Assembly (NCBI GenBank): GCA_041659105.1
Contig: JBAZYX010000018.1
Coordinates: 1 to 46,249, forward strand
Origin: CAIUKV01 sp041659105
GTDB taxonomy: Bacteria > Actinomycetota > Acidimicrobiia > IMCC26256 > PALSA-555
DNA length: 46,249 bases
Direction: 5' to 3'
Part shown: positions 16,227 to 24,303 of the stretch, in pieces
Layout: the number at the start of each line of letters is the position of its first letter
Numbering within the stretch: position 1 is the stretch's first letter
The notes under the pieces: generated by a model
Told to the model about the DNA's origin: nothing
What the model saw: only the letters and a program-made list of their open reading frames with translations
Databases searched by the model: none
Made by a program: the position numbers and the translations under genes

Positions 16227-16805
16227 ATGGGAACGCAGATCTGGTGGGAATCGGCCCGGGCCGCGGGGATCGTGGCCTGGGCCCTCGCCACGCTCGCCGT
16301 CGTCGGAGGGCTCCAGCTCTCCACCCGGCTCGTCCGCAAGCCGGCCCCCGCCTGGGTGCTCGACGTCCACCGGTTCGTCGGCGGACTCGCGGTGGTCTTC
16401 ACCGGGGTGCACATCCTCGGCCTGCTGCTCGACACCTACACGAGCTTCGGTCCGGTGGAGGTGCTGGTCCCGTTCACCTCTTCCTACAAGCCCGCCGCGG
16501 TGGCGCTCGGCGTCGTCGCGTTCTACTTGATCCTCGCCATCGAGCTCACGTCACTCGCGATGCGCAAGCTCGGGCGCAAGGTCTGGCACGGCGTGCACCT
16601 GTCGAGCTACCTGCTCTTCGTGGTCGCGACGGTGCACGGCATCACCGCGGGCACCGACCGGCACAACGTCTGGTTCCAGTGGGCGTGCGTGCTCGCGGCC
16701 GCGCTCGTGCTGTTCATGACGCTGGTGCGGATCCTCGCGCCACGGCGCGGGTCGGATCGCCCGCCCCGCGACCGCGCCGCACCCGATCCGACGCCTACAG
16801 GGTGA
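16227..16805 (+). CDS. ferric-reductase-like transmembrane b-type cytochrome
   Basis: A 192-residue protein with five hydrophobic helices (about 9-32, 47-69, 86-110, 121-141, 148-170). Histidines H48 and H62 on helix 2 and H124 (or H121) and H137 on helix 4 are spaced 13-14 apart, the classic arrangement for two stacked hemes b in ferric reductase/MsrQ/NOX-type domains. It has no FAD/NAD reductase domain, so electrons must come from or go to a partner. With ApbE and two small anchored proteins nearby it may form a flavin-linked transmembrane electron-transfer unit. Its last 11 bases overlap the convergent amidohydrolase gene. Confidence 0.88.
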   Translation: MGTQIWWESARAAGIVAWALATLAVVGGLQLSTRLVRKPAPAWVLDVHRFVGGLAVVFTGVHILGLLLDTYTSFGPVEVLVPFTSSYKPAAVALGVVAFYLILAIELTSLAMRKLGRKVWHGVHLSSYLLFVVATVHGITAGTDRHNVWFQWACVLAAALVLFMTLVRILAPRRGSDRPPRDRAAPDPTPTG

Positions 16806-17874
16806 AGCCGAACACCCGGGCCGCGTTGCCGCTCACGATGGCACGGACCTCGTCGTCGGGCACGCCGTCGAACTGCTCGGCGTTGGTGGCCTGGGACTCG
16901 GGCCAGGTGCCCTCGGGGTGCGGGTAGTCGTTGCCCCACATCAGCGTGTCGAGACCGGTGATGTGGCGGTTGTGGATCGCGACCGGGTCGAACATGAAGG
17001 TGGCCGCGCACTGCCGGCGGATGAGCTCGCTCGGCAGCATCGACAGCTTCGGCCGCGCGTACATGGCGTGGTCCTGGTAGATGCTGTCGGCCTGGGTCAT
17101 GATCCAGGCGAGCCACGACGCGCCGGTCTCCACGGTGACGATGCGCAGGTCCGGGAACCGGTCGAGTGCGCCGCCCGCCGCCAGCGACAGGATCACCATC
17201 GGCCCATCGAGCTGCGCGCCCATCACGTAGTTGACCACGGCGCCGCCGGGACCGCGCACGATCCGGGGCTCGTAGCCGGTGCCCGAGTGGAAGGTGAGCG
17301 GGAGCCCGATCTCCTCGGCCGCGGCCCAGAACCGGTCGTACTCGGCGTCGTTGTACGGACGGGTCAGCACGCGCGCGGGGAGCATGAACGCCCGGAAGCC
17401 GGCGGCCGCGAGCCGCTGGGCCTCGGCGACCCCGTCGTCGATGTCGAGCATCGGCACCGCGCCCACCGCGAGCAGCGACGGCACGCCCGCGAACACCTCC
17501 CCCGCCCAGTCGTTGTAGGCCCGGCACAGCTGGATCTGCAGGCGCGGGTCCCCGGACGCGAAGCAGGCCTGGAGCGCGAAGGTGGGGAAGATGACCTCGG
17601 CGCTCACGCCGTCGCGGATCTGGTCCCGGACGCGCGACTCGACGTCGTACCCGCCCACCACCGCGGTGAGGAGCTGGTCGGCGGTCATGAGCTTGCGGGG
17701 GTCGAGACCCTCGGCGTACATCGTGCGCCAGCCGTCGGCGGTCTCGATGCGCGGCACGCGCTCGCGGAACTCCGCGTCGACGCGCTCCGCGTACAGCTCG
17801 ATCGGCTCGGTGACGTGCGAGTCGGTGGAGATGTAGGTGAGGCCCCGGTAGGTCTCGGTCATCGTGTCGGTCAT
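16795..17874 (-). CDS. amidohydrolase_2 family protein
   Basis: A 359-residue TIM-barrel metal-dependent hydrolase. The first metal motif is D18-x-H20 in STDSHVTEP, a middle histidine sits in LPLTFHSGTGYEP, and the C-terminal catalytic block reads MWGNDYPHPEGTWPES. This last block, with PHxxGTWP, is also present in the protein at 38417. Family chemistry is decarboxylation or C-C/C-O hydrolysis of aromatic-type substrates. ATG 17874 is used; a second ATG lies 12 bases downstream. It converges on the membrane cytochrome gene with an 11-base overlap and is otherwise alone. Confidence 0.9.
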   Translation of the reverse strand: MTDTMTETYRGLTYISTDSHVTEPIELYAERVDAEFRERVPRIETADGWRTMYAEGLDPRKLMTADQLLTAVVGGYDVESRVRDQIRDGVSAEVIFPTFALQACFASGDPRLQIQLCRAYNDWAGEVFAGVPSLLAVGAVPMLDIDDGVAEAQRLAAAGFRAFMLPARVLTRPYNDAEYDRFWAAAEEIGLPLTFHSGTGYEPRIVRGPGGAVVNYVMGAQLDGPMVILSLAAGGALDRFPDLRIVTVETGASWLAWIMTQADSIYQDHAMYARPKLSMLPSELIRRQCAATFMFDPVAIHNRHITGLDTLMWGNDYPHPEGTWPESQATNAEQFDGVPDDEVRAIVSGNAARVFGFTL

Positions 17875-17935
17875 GGCGCCATTCTCGCACGGTCCCGCAG
17901 CGTCCGCCCCGGGGCCCCGGCCCACCCCGCCCGGT

Positions 17936-19192
17936 TCAGGCCCGGTCGAACCGGGTGACCACCTCGGTGTGGTGCGTGTGCGGGAAGAGGTCCACCAGGA
18001 CCGACTCCACGGGCGTGTAGCCCCGTTCCGACAAGAGCGCGGTGTCGCGGCCGGCCGCCGCAGGATCGCAGCTCACGAGCACGATGCGCTCGGCCTCGGT
18101 GGACAGGATCGCGGCCGAGCCGCGCATGCCCAGCCCCGCTCGGGACGGGTCGGCCACCACCAGATCGGCGCGCGGGGCGCGGAGGCGCTCCACCGTCGTG
18201 GCCACGATCTTGACGTCGAGGTCGGCGAGGTTCACCCGCGCGTCGGCGACGGCCGAGCGGCTGTGCTCCGCGCACAGGGCCCGCCATCCGGGCCGGCCGC
18301 CGAGCAGGGTGCCGGCGAAGATGCCCACCCCGCTGTACGCGTCGACCAGGGTGAACGGGCGGCCGGGATCGGCCGGCCGCTCGAGCACGTCGGCGGCGAG
18401 CTCCCGCACCACGGCCACGAGCGCCTCGGCGCCGTCGGGACGGCTCTGGAAGAACGACGGCGCCGACACGCGCCAGCGGCGGCCCGCGAGCTCCTCGTGG
18501 ATCCACGCCCGCTTGCCGTACGCGATCTCGTCTGCCCCGATCACGTGCACGTCCTCCGGGAGCGCCACGCCGTCGCGCTTCGGGGTGACGAGCGCGAGAC
18601 GCTCCCCCGTCGCCGCGCCCACGCGCAGGGTGACCTCGCGCGCGTCCCCGAAGCGGCCCTCGGCGATCAGCTCGTCGAGGCGCGGGTGCGCCACCGCGCA
18701 GTGGTCGATGTCGACGATCTCGTTGCTGCCCGCGCGCCGGAGCCCGGCCCGGCCGTCGGTGACCGCGAGCCGCATCGTGGTGCGGAACCCCCACGGGTCG
18801 AGCGCGGGACCCGGGCGCACGACGGGCTCGGCCCACTTGCCGAGCCGACGCAGCGCGTCGGTGACGATCGCCGTCTTGACCGGAACCTGGGCAGGGAGGG
18901 CGAGGTGCTGGAGGTCGCAGCCACCGCACCCCTCGGCCACGTGCGGGCACACCGGCTCGATGCGGTCGGGCGAGGGCTCCACGATCCGCACGAGGGTGCC
19001 GTGGTCGGTCCCCCGGCGGGGCGCGACCGCCACCTCCACCCGCTCCCCCGGCAGCACGCCCTCCACGAGGACGATCCGGCCGTCGCCCCGGCGGGTCAGC
19101 GCCGCGCCGCCGGCCACGAGCCGCTCGGCCTCGACGACCGCTGTCTCCGTCTGCCCGGGCGCCTGGTTCACCAATGGAGCGTACGTGGGCAC
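17936..19192 (-). CDS. class I RNA (uracil-5-)-methyltransferase with TRAM domain (TrmA/RlmCD family)
   Basis: A 418-residue protein with an N-terminal TRAM-like beta barrel (about 10-72), an iron-sulfur cysteine set C82-x6-C89-x2-C92 plus C165, and a C-terminal SAM-binding domain with SFFQ, DAYSGVGIFAG, DPSRAGL and the catalytic VSCDPAAAGRD block containing the nucleophilic Cys. This is the layout of 23S rRNA/tRNA m5U methyltransferases; which nucleotide is methylated cannot be told. The GTG at 19192 lacks a clear ribosome site, and GTG 19171 is an alternative. The enzyme is probably housekeeping. Confidence 0.92.
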   Translation of the reverse strand: MPTYAPLVNQAPGQTETAVVEAERLVAGGAALTRRGDGRIVLVEGVLPGERVEVAVAPRRGTDHGTLVRIVEPSPDRIEPVCPHVAEGCGGCDLQHLALPAQVPVKTAIVTDALRRLGKWAEPVVRPGPALDPWGFRTTMRLAVTDGRAGLRRAGSNEIVDIDHCAVAHPRLDELIAEGRFGDAREVTLRVGAATGERLALVTPKRDGVALPEDVHVIGADEIAYGKRAWIHEELAGRRWRVSAPSFFQSRPDGAEALVAVVRELAADVLERPADPGRPFTLVDAYSGVGIFAGTLLGGRPGWRALCAEHSRSAVADARVNLADLDVKIVATTVERLRAPRADLVVADPSRAGLGMRGSAAILSTEAERIVLVSCDPAAAGRDTALLSERGYTPVESVLVDLFPHTHHTEVVTRFDRA

Positions 19193-19219
19193 GGCAACGA
19201 GCGTCGCTCGCGAGCCGGA

Positions 19220-20476
19220 TCAGCGACTCGTGTCCCGCACCTGCTTCGAACGGCTGCCATTGGTGCGTCGTGACGGTCTGCTTCGCCGCACCGGGGCCGA
19301 ATCCGGCGTGGTCGAGTCGGAGCGGAACGGACCCGTGATCTCGTAGGTGCGTCCGGTGATGCCGTCCGTCCCGCGTTGCGACGACAGGTACATCCGGGTC
19401 TGGTCGGGCGAGAAGGCCACGCCGGTCCACTCGGACTCGTCGTGACCGGCGATCCGCAGGAACGGCGCGACCTCGACATCGCCGCTGCCGTTGCGCGCGA
19501 TGACGCACACCTCCATGTTCCCGCCGTCCTCGCACACGAACACGTCCCCCGTGCTCGCGTGCACGGTGAGGTTGTCGACCGCGTTCAGCGCCGCGTTGGG
19601 AGTGGTGACACCGTCGTAGAGCACCGAGAGCGTCTGGCCGTCGAGGTCGACCTCCCAGACCCGCTTGTCACCCTTCGTGGTGAAGTACATCGTGCGACCC
19701 TCGATGTACAGCCCCTCGCCCCCGCTGAACGCGGTGGTCGCTTCCTGACGGTCCGGTTCGGTGGCCGAGGTGGCAACCCAGGTGATCGCGTAGCCGGCGA
19801 CGTTCGCGGCAAAGAGCTGCCCGGCGGAGAAGTCGCCCCGCACGGCGGGGACGAACCGGTAGAGACGGCCCACGGGGTTGTCCTCGGTCATGTACACCAG
19901 ACCCGTGACCGGATCCTCGAACGCGGCTTCGTGGGTGAACGATCCGAGCGCCGGCCGTTGCACGCCCTGCCCGGGGACGAGGGGATCGCACTCGTAGACG
20001 TTGCCGATCGCGCCGTACTCCTCGCACGAGAGCCACTTCCCGGCGGCGGTCCTGCCACCCGCGCAGTTGATGCTCGTCCCGCCGAGGATCCGGTACGCGT
20101 CGACCACGTTGCCCCTGGCGTCGAACCTCAGGGCGCTCGCACCCCCGAGGCCGGCCCACAGCTCGGAGTTCGAGACGTATACCCACCCCCCACCGGGGGC
20201 GGGGAAGCAGGCGCCGCCGTCGGGCGCGCCGTGCCAGACGTAGCCGGTCCCGGCGACCGTGCTCCCCGTCGCCGCGAGCTCCCGGCTGGTGAACCCGGCC
20301 GGGAGCTGGAAGCCGTTGGCATCCACCGTCTCCGCCAACGCTCCGTACGGTCCGGGACCCGCGATCGTGGCCGCGCCGGCGAGCGTCGAGCGCAGCAGGG
20401 TTCCGGAGAGCATCGCCGCCCCCGACACCGCCAGCGCACGAACGAGGAACTCACGTCGATCGAGGGAACCGGACAT
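19220..20476 (-). CDS. Tat-exported PhoX-like (DUF839) protein, short form
   Basis: A 418-residue protein with a twin-arginine signal (D-R7-R8-E-F-L followed by ALAVSGAAML and an AGA-type cleavage near 35), then a beta-propeller-like domain of the PhoX/DUF839 family: CFPAPGGGWVYVSNSE, SCEEYG, GSFTHEAAFEDP, YMTEDNPVGRLYRF, VCEDGGNMEVC and SSQRGT blocks. PhoX enzymes are Ca/Fe phosphatases; this one is shorter than true PhoX (about 600-700 residues), so phosphatase activity is not assured. It is a clear paralogue of the gene just upstream, but ends in a basic tail (RRSRPSRRTNGSRSK) where the other has a Thr-rich linker and an extra domain. Confidence 0.87.
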   Translation of the reverse strand: MSGSLDRREFLVRALAVSGAAMLSGTLLRSTLAGAATIAGPGPYGALAETVDANGFQLPAGFTSRELAATGSTVAGTGYVWHGAPDGGACFPAPGGGWVYVSNSELWAGLGGASALRFDARGNVVDAYRILGGTSINCAGGRTAAGKWLSCEEYGAIGNVYECDPLVPGQGVQRPALGSFTHEAAFEDPVTGLVYMTEDNPVGRLYRFVPAVRGDFSAGQLFAANVAGYAITWVATSATEPDRQEATTAFSGGEGLYIEGRTMYFTTKGDKRVWEVDLDGQTLSVLYDGVTTPNAALNAVDNLTVHASTGDVFVCEDGGNMEVCVIARNGSGDVEVAPFLRIAGHDESEWTGVAFSPDQTRMYLSSQRGTDGITGRTYEITGPFRSDSTTPDSAPVRRSRPSRRTNGSRSKQVRDTSR

Positions 20477-20545
20477 GGCCGCCCATTCTCGCGCGTCTTC
20501 CGTCCGTTTGGCGCGCGCGGCGCACGGGCCGGGGACGCCCGGGGA

Positions 20546-22288
20546 TCAGCCGGTGATCACGAGCTGCGGCCGGTTGGCCACGGTGGCCGACTCGCCCGAG
20601 GCGAGCTGGACCTGCGCGCTCGGGACCTGCACCGGCTGGACCACGAAGCCGACCACCGACCGGCCGGCGGCGCGCTCGCTCCGGACGTAGGCGCTGACGT
20701 CGAACGAGACCCACCTGGGCACGTTGCCCACCACGGAACCGGTCGCGACCTGCACACCCGCGGCCGGCTTGGTGTTCCAGGTGATGCCCGCCTCGGTCCA
20801 GGTGGTGCTCACCGCCTTCACCACGAGCGGCGTGGTGACGCCGGCCGCACCCTGCGCGCGGATGCGCAGCACCGCCTTCGCGACCTTCGCGGTGTGCACG
20901 GCGGTGTTCACCTTCAGGTAGTACCAACGCGTGTTGCCGACCGTGCCGTTCTGCATCCACGCGGTGACGGCGTTGCCGTAGTTGGTGGTCGCGTACACGC
21001 CGTTGCGCACGTGCGCATCCACGGTGATCGGGAAGGTCGTGGTCACCGGGGCCGTCATGGTCGTGGTCGTGGTGGACGTCGTGGTCGTGGTGGACGTCGT
21101 GGACGTCGTCGTTGTCGGCGTCGTCACCTCGGTGCGGAACGGACCGGTGATCTCGTAGGTGCGTCCCGTCCGGCCGTCGGTCCCGCGTTGGGACGAGAGG
21201 TACATCCGCTGCTGGCTGGGCGAGAAGGCCACGCCGGTCCACTCCGACGAGTCGTGGCCGACGATGCGCAGGAGCGCGGCCACCTCGGCATCGCCGCCCG
21301 CGTTGCGAGCGATGACGCACACCTCCATGTTGCCGCCGTCCTCGCAGACGTACACGTCGCCGGACGGCGCGTGCACGGTGACGCTGTCCACGGCGTTCAG
21401 CGCCGCGTTGGGAGTGGTGACGCCGTCGTAGAGCACCACGATCGTCTGCGCGTCGAGGTCGACCTGCCACACCCTCTTGTCGCCCTTGGTCGTGAAGTAC
21501 AGCGTGCGGCCCTCGATGGAGATCCCCTCACCGCCGTTGAACGCGGTGGTCGTGGCCTGGCGGTCGGGTGCGGTCGCCGCGGTTGCGACCCAGGTGAGGA
21601 CGCCGCCGGCAACCTTCGCGGCCCAGAGCTGCCCGGCCGAGAAGTCGCCGCGCGTGGTGGGAACGAACCGGTACAGGCGACCGGCGGGATCGTCCTCGGT
21701 CAGGTAGACGTGGCCGGTCTGCGGGTCCTCGAACGCGGCCTCGTGGCTGAACGAGCCGAGGGCCGGCCGGCGCACGCCCTGCCCCGCGACGAGCGGGTCG
21801 CACTCGTAGACCTGGCCGGCCGCCCCAGCCTCCTCGCACGAGAACCACTTGCCCGCGGCCGTCTTGCCGCCCGCGCAGTTCACGCTCGTGCCGCTCAGGA
21901 TCCGGTAGGCGTCGACGACGTTCCCCGACGCATCGAACTTCAGTGCGCCGGCGCCGCCCGCGCCGAACGGGACCTCGGAGTTGGACACGTACACCCAGCC
22001 ACCGCTTGGCGCCGGGAAGCAGGCGCCGCCGTCGGGCGCGTGGTGCCACACGAAGCCCGTGGCCGCGACGGCAGTCCCGGACACGGCGAGCAGCCGGCTC
22101 GAGAACCCGGCGGGGAGCAGGAAGCCGTTGGCGTCGGGCGTGGTGGACAGCGCGCCGTACGGACCGGGTCCGGCCACCGTGGCCGCACCGGCCAGCGCGG
22201 GTCGCAGCACGGACCCCGAGAGCATCGCCGCGCCCGACACCCCGGCCGCCCGGACGAGGAACGCCCGCCGGCCGATCGTCTTCGCCAT
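20546..22288 (-). CDS. Tat-exported PhoX-like protein with C-terminal DNRLRE-type domain
   Basis: A 580-residue paralogue of the gene at 19220. After a Tat signal (GRRAFLVRAAGVSGAAML) comes the same PhoX-like domain (to about 385), a linker almost entirely of Thr/Ser (about 388-412), and a C-terminal beta-sandwich of the DNRLRE/CBM96 type, recognised from DAHVRNG, TTNYGN, WYYLKVN, VLRIRA, TTWTEAGITWNTKP and RWVSFDV blocks. DNRLRE domains often mediate surface or polysaccharide binding. ATG 22288 is chosen to match the paralogue's signal peptide; a GTG at 22294 is possible. The pair probably arose by tandem duplication followed by domain gain or loss. Confidence 0.88.
   Translation of the reverse strand: MAKTIGRRAFLVRAAGVSGAAMLSGSVLRPALAGAATVAGPGPYGALSTTPDANGFLLPAGFSSRLLAVSGTAVAATGFVWHHAPDGGACFPAPSGGWVYVSNSEVPFGAGGAGALKFDASGNVVDAYRILSGTSVNCAGGKTAAGKWFSCEEAGAAGQVYECDPLVAGQGVRRPALGSFSHEAAFEDPQTGHVYLTEDDPAGRLYRFVPTTRGDFSAGQLWAAKVAGGVLTWVATAATAPDRQATTTAFNGGEGISIEGRTLYFTTKGDKRVWQVDLDAQTIVVLYDGVTTPNAALNAVDSVTVHAPSGDVYVCEDGGNMEVCVIARNAGGDAEVAALLRIVGHDSSEWTGVAFSPSQQRMYLSSQRGTDGRTGRTYEITGPFRTEVTTPTTTTSTTSTTTTTSTTTTTMTAPVTTTFPITVDAHVRNGVYATTNYGNAVTAWMQNGTVGNTRWYYLKVNTAVHTAKVAKAVLRIRAQGAAGVTTPLVVKAVSTTWTEAGITWNTKPAAGVQVATGSVVGNVPRWVSFDVSAYVRSERAAGRSVVGFVVQPVQVPSAQVQLASGESATVANRPQLVITG
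21054..21125 (-). repeat. low-complexity Thr/Ser codon repeat inside the PhoX-like gene
   Basis: On the + strand this is a near-tandem array of gtcgtggtcgtggtggac-like 9-18 base units (GTC, GTG, GAC triplets), which on the coding strand encodes a run of Thr with a few Ser. It forms the linker between the PhoX-like and DNRLRE-type domains and is a likely site of length variation. Confidence 0.8.
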
Positions 22289-22347
22289 GGCCACCCATTC
22301 TTACCCGGGGTCGACCGGACCGCGGGCCCGCTCTCACACCACGAGCC

Positions 22348-22366
22348 GCGGGAGCTGATCTCCCGC
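22348..22366. promoter_or_regulatory. inverted repeat in divergent intergenic region
   Basis: GCGGGAG (22348-22354) and CTCCCGC (22360-22366) are perfect complements around CTGAT. It lies in the 109-base gap between the divergent PhoX-like and metallopeptidase genes, so it could be an operator or a 5' leader hairpin. No recognised regulator family matches. Confidence 0.3.
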
Positions 22367-22397
22367 CGACGGCTACGTTGGCCCGATTCGTGCATTC

Positions 22398-23801
22398 GTG
22401 GCCTCGGTCATCCTGGCGTGCGTGTCCACGTGGGTGCTGGCCACCGGTGCGCCGCCCGCGCTCGCGGTGAAGTCGCCCGAGGAGTGGGACCCCCGCGTCG
22501 CCGCGATCGCGAAGCAGGTCGAGCGGCTCCGCGGCATCGAGTTCGACGAGCCCGTGCCGGTGAAGGTGCTCGACTCCGCGACCTTCGACAAGCGATACGC
22601 CCGCGGCCAGAAGCCCACCACGAAGGGCCGCAAGGAGTGGGCCGAGTCGGAGGCGGCGCTGCGCGCGCTGGGGCTGCTCGACCGGCCGGTGCCGCTCGAG
22701 GCGCTGACCGCCGGCGTGGGCGCGCAGGTGCTCGGGTTCTACGACCCCGCCGACAAGGCCATCGTCGTGCGGGGCGACACCTTCTCGAGCCCGGAGACGC
22801 GCTCGACCCTCGCGCACGAGCTCACCCACGCACTCCAGGACCAGGAGTTCGATCTCGGGCGGATGGACCGGCGCGAGCGCGCCGCCGACGCGTCGTCGGT
22901 CAGCGCGCTCATCGAAGGCGACGCCACCCGCATCGGTGAGACCTACACGAGCGGGTTGAGCGCGAGCCAGCAGGCCGAGATCGACGCGAGCAACTCGTCG
23001 ACCGTGGCCACCGCGCCGGATCTCCCGCCGTTCGTCACCGTGTCGTTCGCGTCGGAGTACGCGCTCGGATACATGATGACGACCGCACTCGAGGCTGCGG
23101 GCGGCGACAAGGCCATCGACGACGCGTTCCGGAACCCGCCGTTGAACGACCTCGCCATCATCGACCCGGTCGCGCTCCTCGACGCCACGTTGGCCATCAA
23201 GGTCAAGGCCCCGCAGCTGGCCGCGGGCGACGTGGCCCTCGGCGACCCGACCGTGCTCGGGGCGGCGACGCTGTACTTCATGCTCGCGTCGCACCTGCCG
23301 CCCGCCGACGCGCTCGCGGTCGCGCAGCGCTGGGGCGGCGACTCGTCGATCGCGTTCACACGGGGCGGGTCGACCCCGTGCGTCACGTCGGTCATGGTCG
23401 GACGCGACGGCACGGCCGACACCGCGGCGCTGCAGGCGGGGCTCGAGCGCTGGAACGTGGCGTCGCGCACCAACGCCGAGATCGCGCGGCAGGGCAAGCG
23501 GCTCACGCTCACGTCGTGCGAGCCGAGCAACCCGGAACCGGTGTCGGAGGCGGCCCTCAGCCAGGCGCTCTTCCATGTGCTGCTCCGCAACAGCTTCGCG
23601 GCGGGCGCGCTGGGGAGCACCAGCCCGCGCACCGCCACCTGCATCGCCGACGGGATCATGGCGCTCGACTCGCTGACCGGGACGCTCGCCACGGTCCAGA
23701 CGCCCGACGACGACCTTCCGGCCGACTGGGACACGACCGTCACCGCCGACGTCCGCGCGAACGCGCCCCGGCTGCGCGCGCAGTGCCAGGGCAAGGGCTG
23801 A
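22398..23801 (+). CDS. secreted zinc metallopeptidase (HExxH)
   Basis: A 467-residue exported protein. A hydrophobic N-terminus (about 3-22, ending ALA) is a probable signal peptide, although the n-region lacks a basic residue, so the true start may lie slightly upstream of the GTG used. The zinc motif is H140-E-L-T-H144 in AHELTHALQDQ, with E173 in ALIEGDAT as the probable third ligand, a pairing seen in a family of actinobacterial and chloroflexal secreted DUF-type metallopeptidases. Several Cys in the C-terminal half could form disulfides. The substrate is unknown. It is divergent from the PhoX-like gene. Confidence 0.85.
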   Translation: MASVILACVSTWVLATGAPPALAVKSPEEWDPRVAAIAKQVERLRGIEFDEPVPVKVLDSATFDKRYARGQKPTTKGRKEWAESEAALRALGLLDRPVPLEALTAGVGAQVLGFYDPADKAIVVRGDTFSSPETRSTLAHELTHALQDQEFDLGRMDRRERAADASSVSALIEGDATRIGETYTSGLSASQQAEIDASNSSTVATAPDLPPFVTVSFASEYALGYMMTTALEAAGGDKAIDDAFRNPPLNDLAIIDPVALLDATLAIKVKAPQLAAGDVALGDPTVLGAATLYFMLASHLPPADALAVAQRWGGDSSIAFTRGGSTPCVTSVMVGRDGTADTAALQAGLERWNVASRTNAEIARQGKRLTLTSCEPSNPEPVSEAALSQALFHVLLRNSFAAGALGSTSPRTATCIADGIMALDSLTGTLATVQTPDDDLPADWDTTVTADVRANAPRLRAQCQGKG

Positions 23802-23803
23802 CC

Positions 23804-23826
23804 CGCCGCGAACCGGGCGCGCGGCG
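23804..23826. terminator. hairpin between convergent genes
   Basis: CGCCGCG (23804-23810) pairs with CGCGGCG (23820-23826) around a 9-base loop, just after the metallopeptidase stop and before the convergent VOC gene's stop. No T-tract follows. Confidence 0.4.
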
Positions 23827-23841
23827 TTCGGCTCGGCGCGC

Positions 23842-24303
23842 TCAGTCCGCCGGCGGGCGGAACAGGAACTCCTCCATCATCGGTCGCATGTCGGCGCTCA
23901 GCACCTCGACCCGCACCCCGAGCGGATCGCGGTGGTACGCGAACGCCCCCGGGGGGCCGTCGCCGTGGCCGTCCATCAGCTCGAGCGGGCAGGCCGCCGC
24001 GTGCAGGTGCCCAGAGTCGGCCACGAGGTCGCCGGAGAAGAAGCCGACGTGGTGCAGGTTCGAGTGCTCGTTGCACACCCACGGCGTGCCCGGCACCTCC
24101 TGGATCAGCTCCAAGTACGGCGCCTGCGTCGAGTAGCACATGCGGTTGGGGACGACGAGCTCGTTGCCGTCGCCGTCGCGCACCTCGATCTCCGCCTCCA
24201 TGACCGGGCCCCACTCGGTGCCGAGCAGCTCGGTGAAGCGGGCCCGGGCCGCGTCGAGGTCGGGCACCACGATGCCCACGTGGAAGTACCCGTCGATGCT
24301 CAC
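23842..24303 (-). CDS. VOC/glyoxalase-like protein
   Basis: A 153-residue single vicinal-oxygen-chelate protein. It shows the two beta-alpha-beta-beta-beta modules: YFHVGIVVPDLDAARARF at the start with metal-ligand candidate H8, a strand with YLELIQEVPG, and a second module HHVGFFSGDLVAD followed by DPLGVRVEVL with a terminal acidic ligand candidate. VOC enzymes act as lyases, isomerases, epimerases or dioxygenases on small metabolites. The GTG start at 24303 overlaps the stop of the alcohol dehydrogenase (GTGA), so the two are coupled. It is the last gene of the long leftward run. Confidence 0.88.
   Translation of the reverse strand: MSIDGYFHVGIVVPDLDAARARFTELLGTEWGPVMEAEIEVRDGDGNELVVPNRMCYSTQAPYLELIQEVPGTPWVCNEHSNLHHVGFFSGDLVADSGHLHAAACPLELMDGHGDGPPGAFAYHRDPLGVRVEVLSADMRPMMEEFLFRPPAD

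Noticed and set aside
21054..21125. Possible CRISPR-like or minisatellite array
   Set aside because: The units are short triplet mixtures without unique spacers and encode the Thr linker in frame.
22398..22440. Possible lipobox (ILAC) in the metallopeptidase N-terminus
   Set aside because: The Cys is at residue 8, too close to the start for a lipoprotein signal, and a normal ALA cleavage region follows.
19376..22939. A 1187-codon open frame on the + strand across both PhoX-like genes
   Set aside because: It is antisense to two well-supported genes, its translation is Arg/His/Gly-rich low complexity, and it exists because stop codons are rare in this composition.
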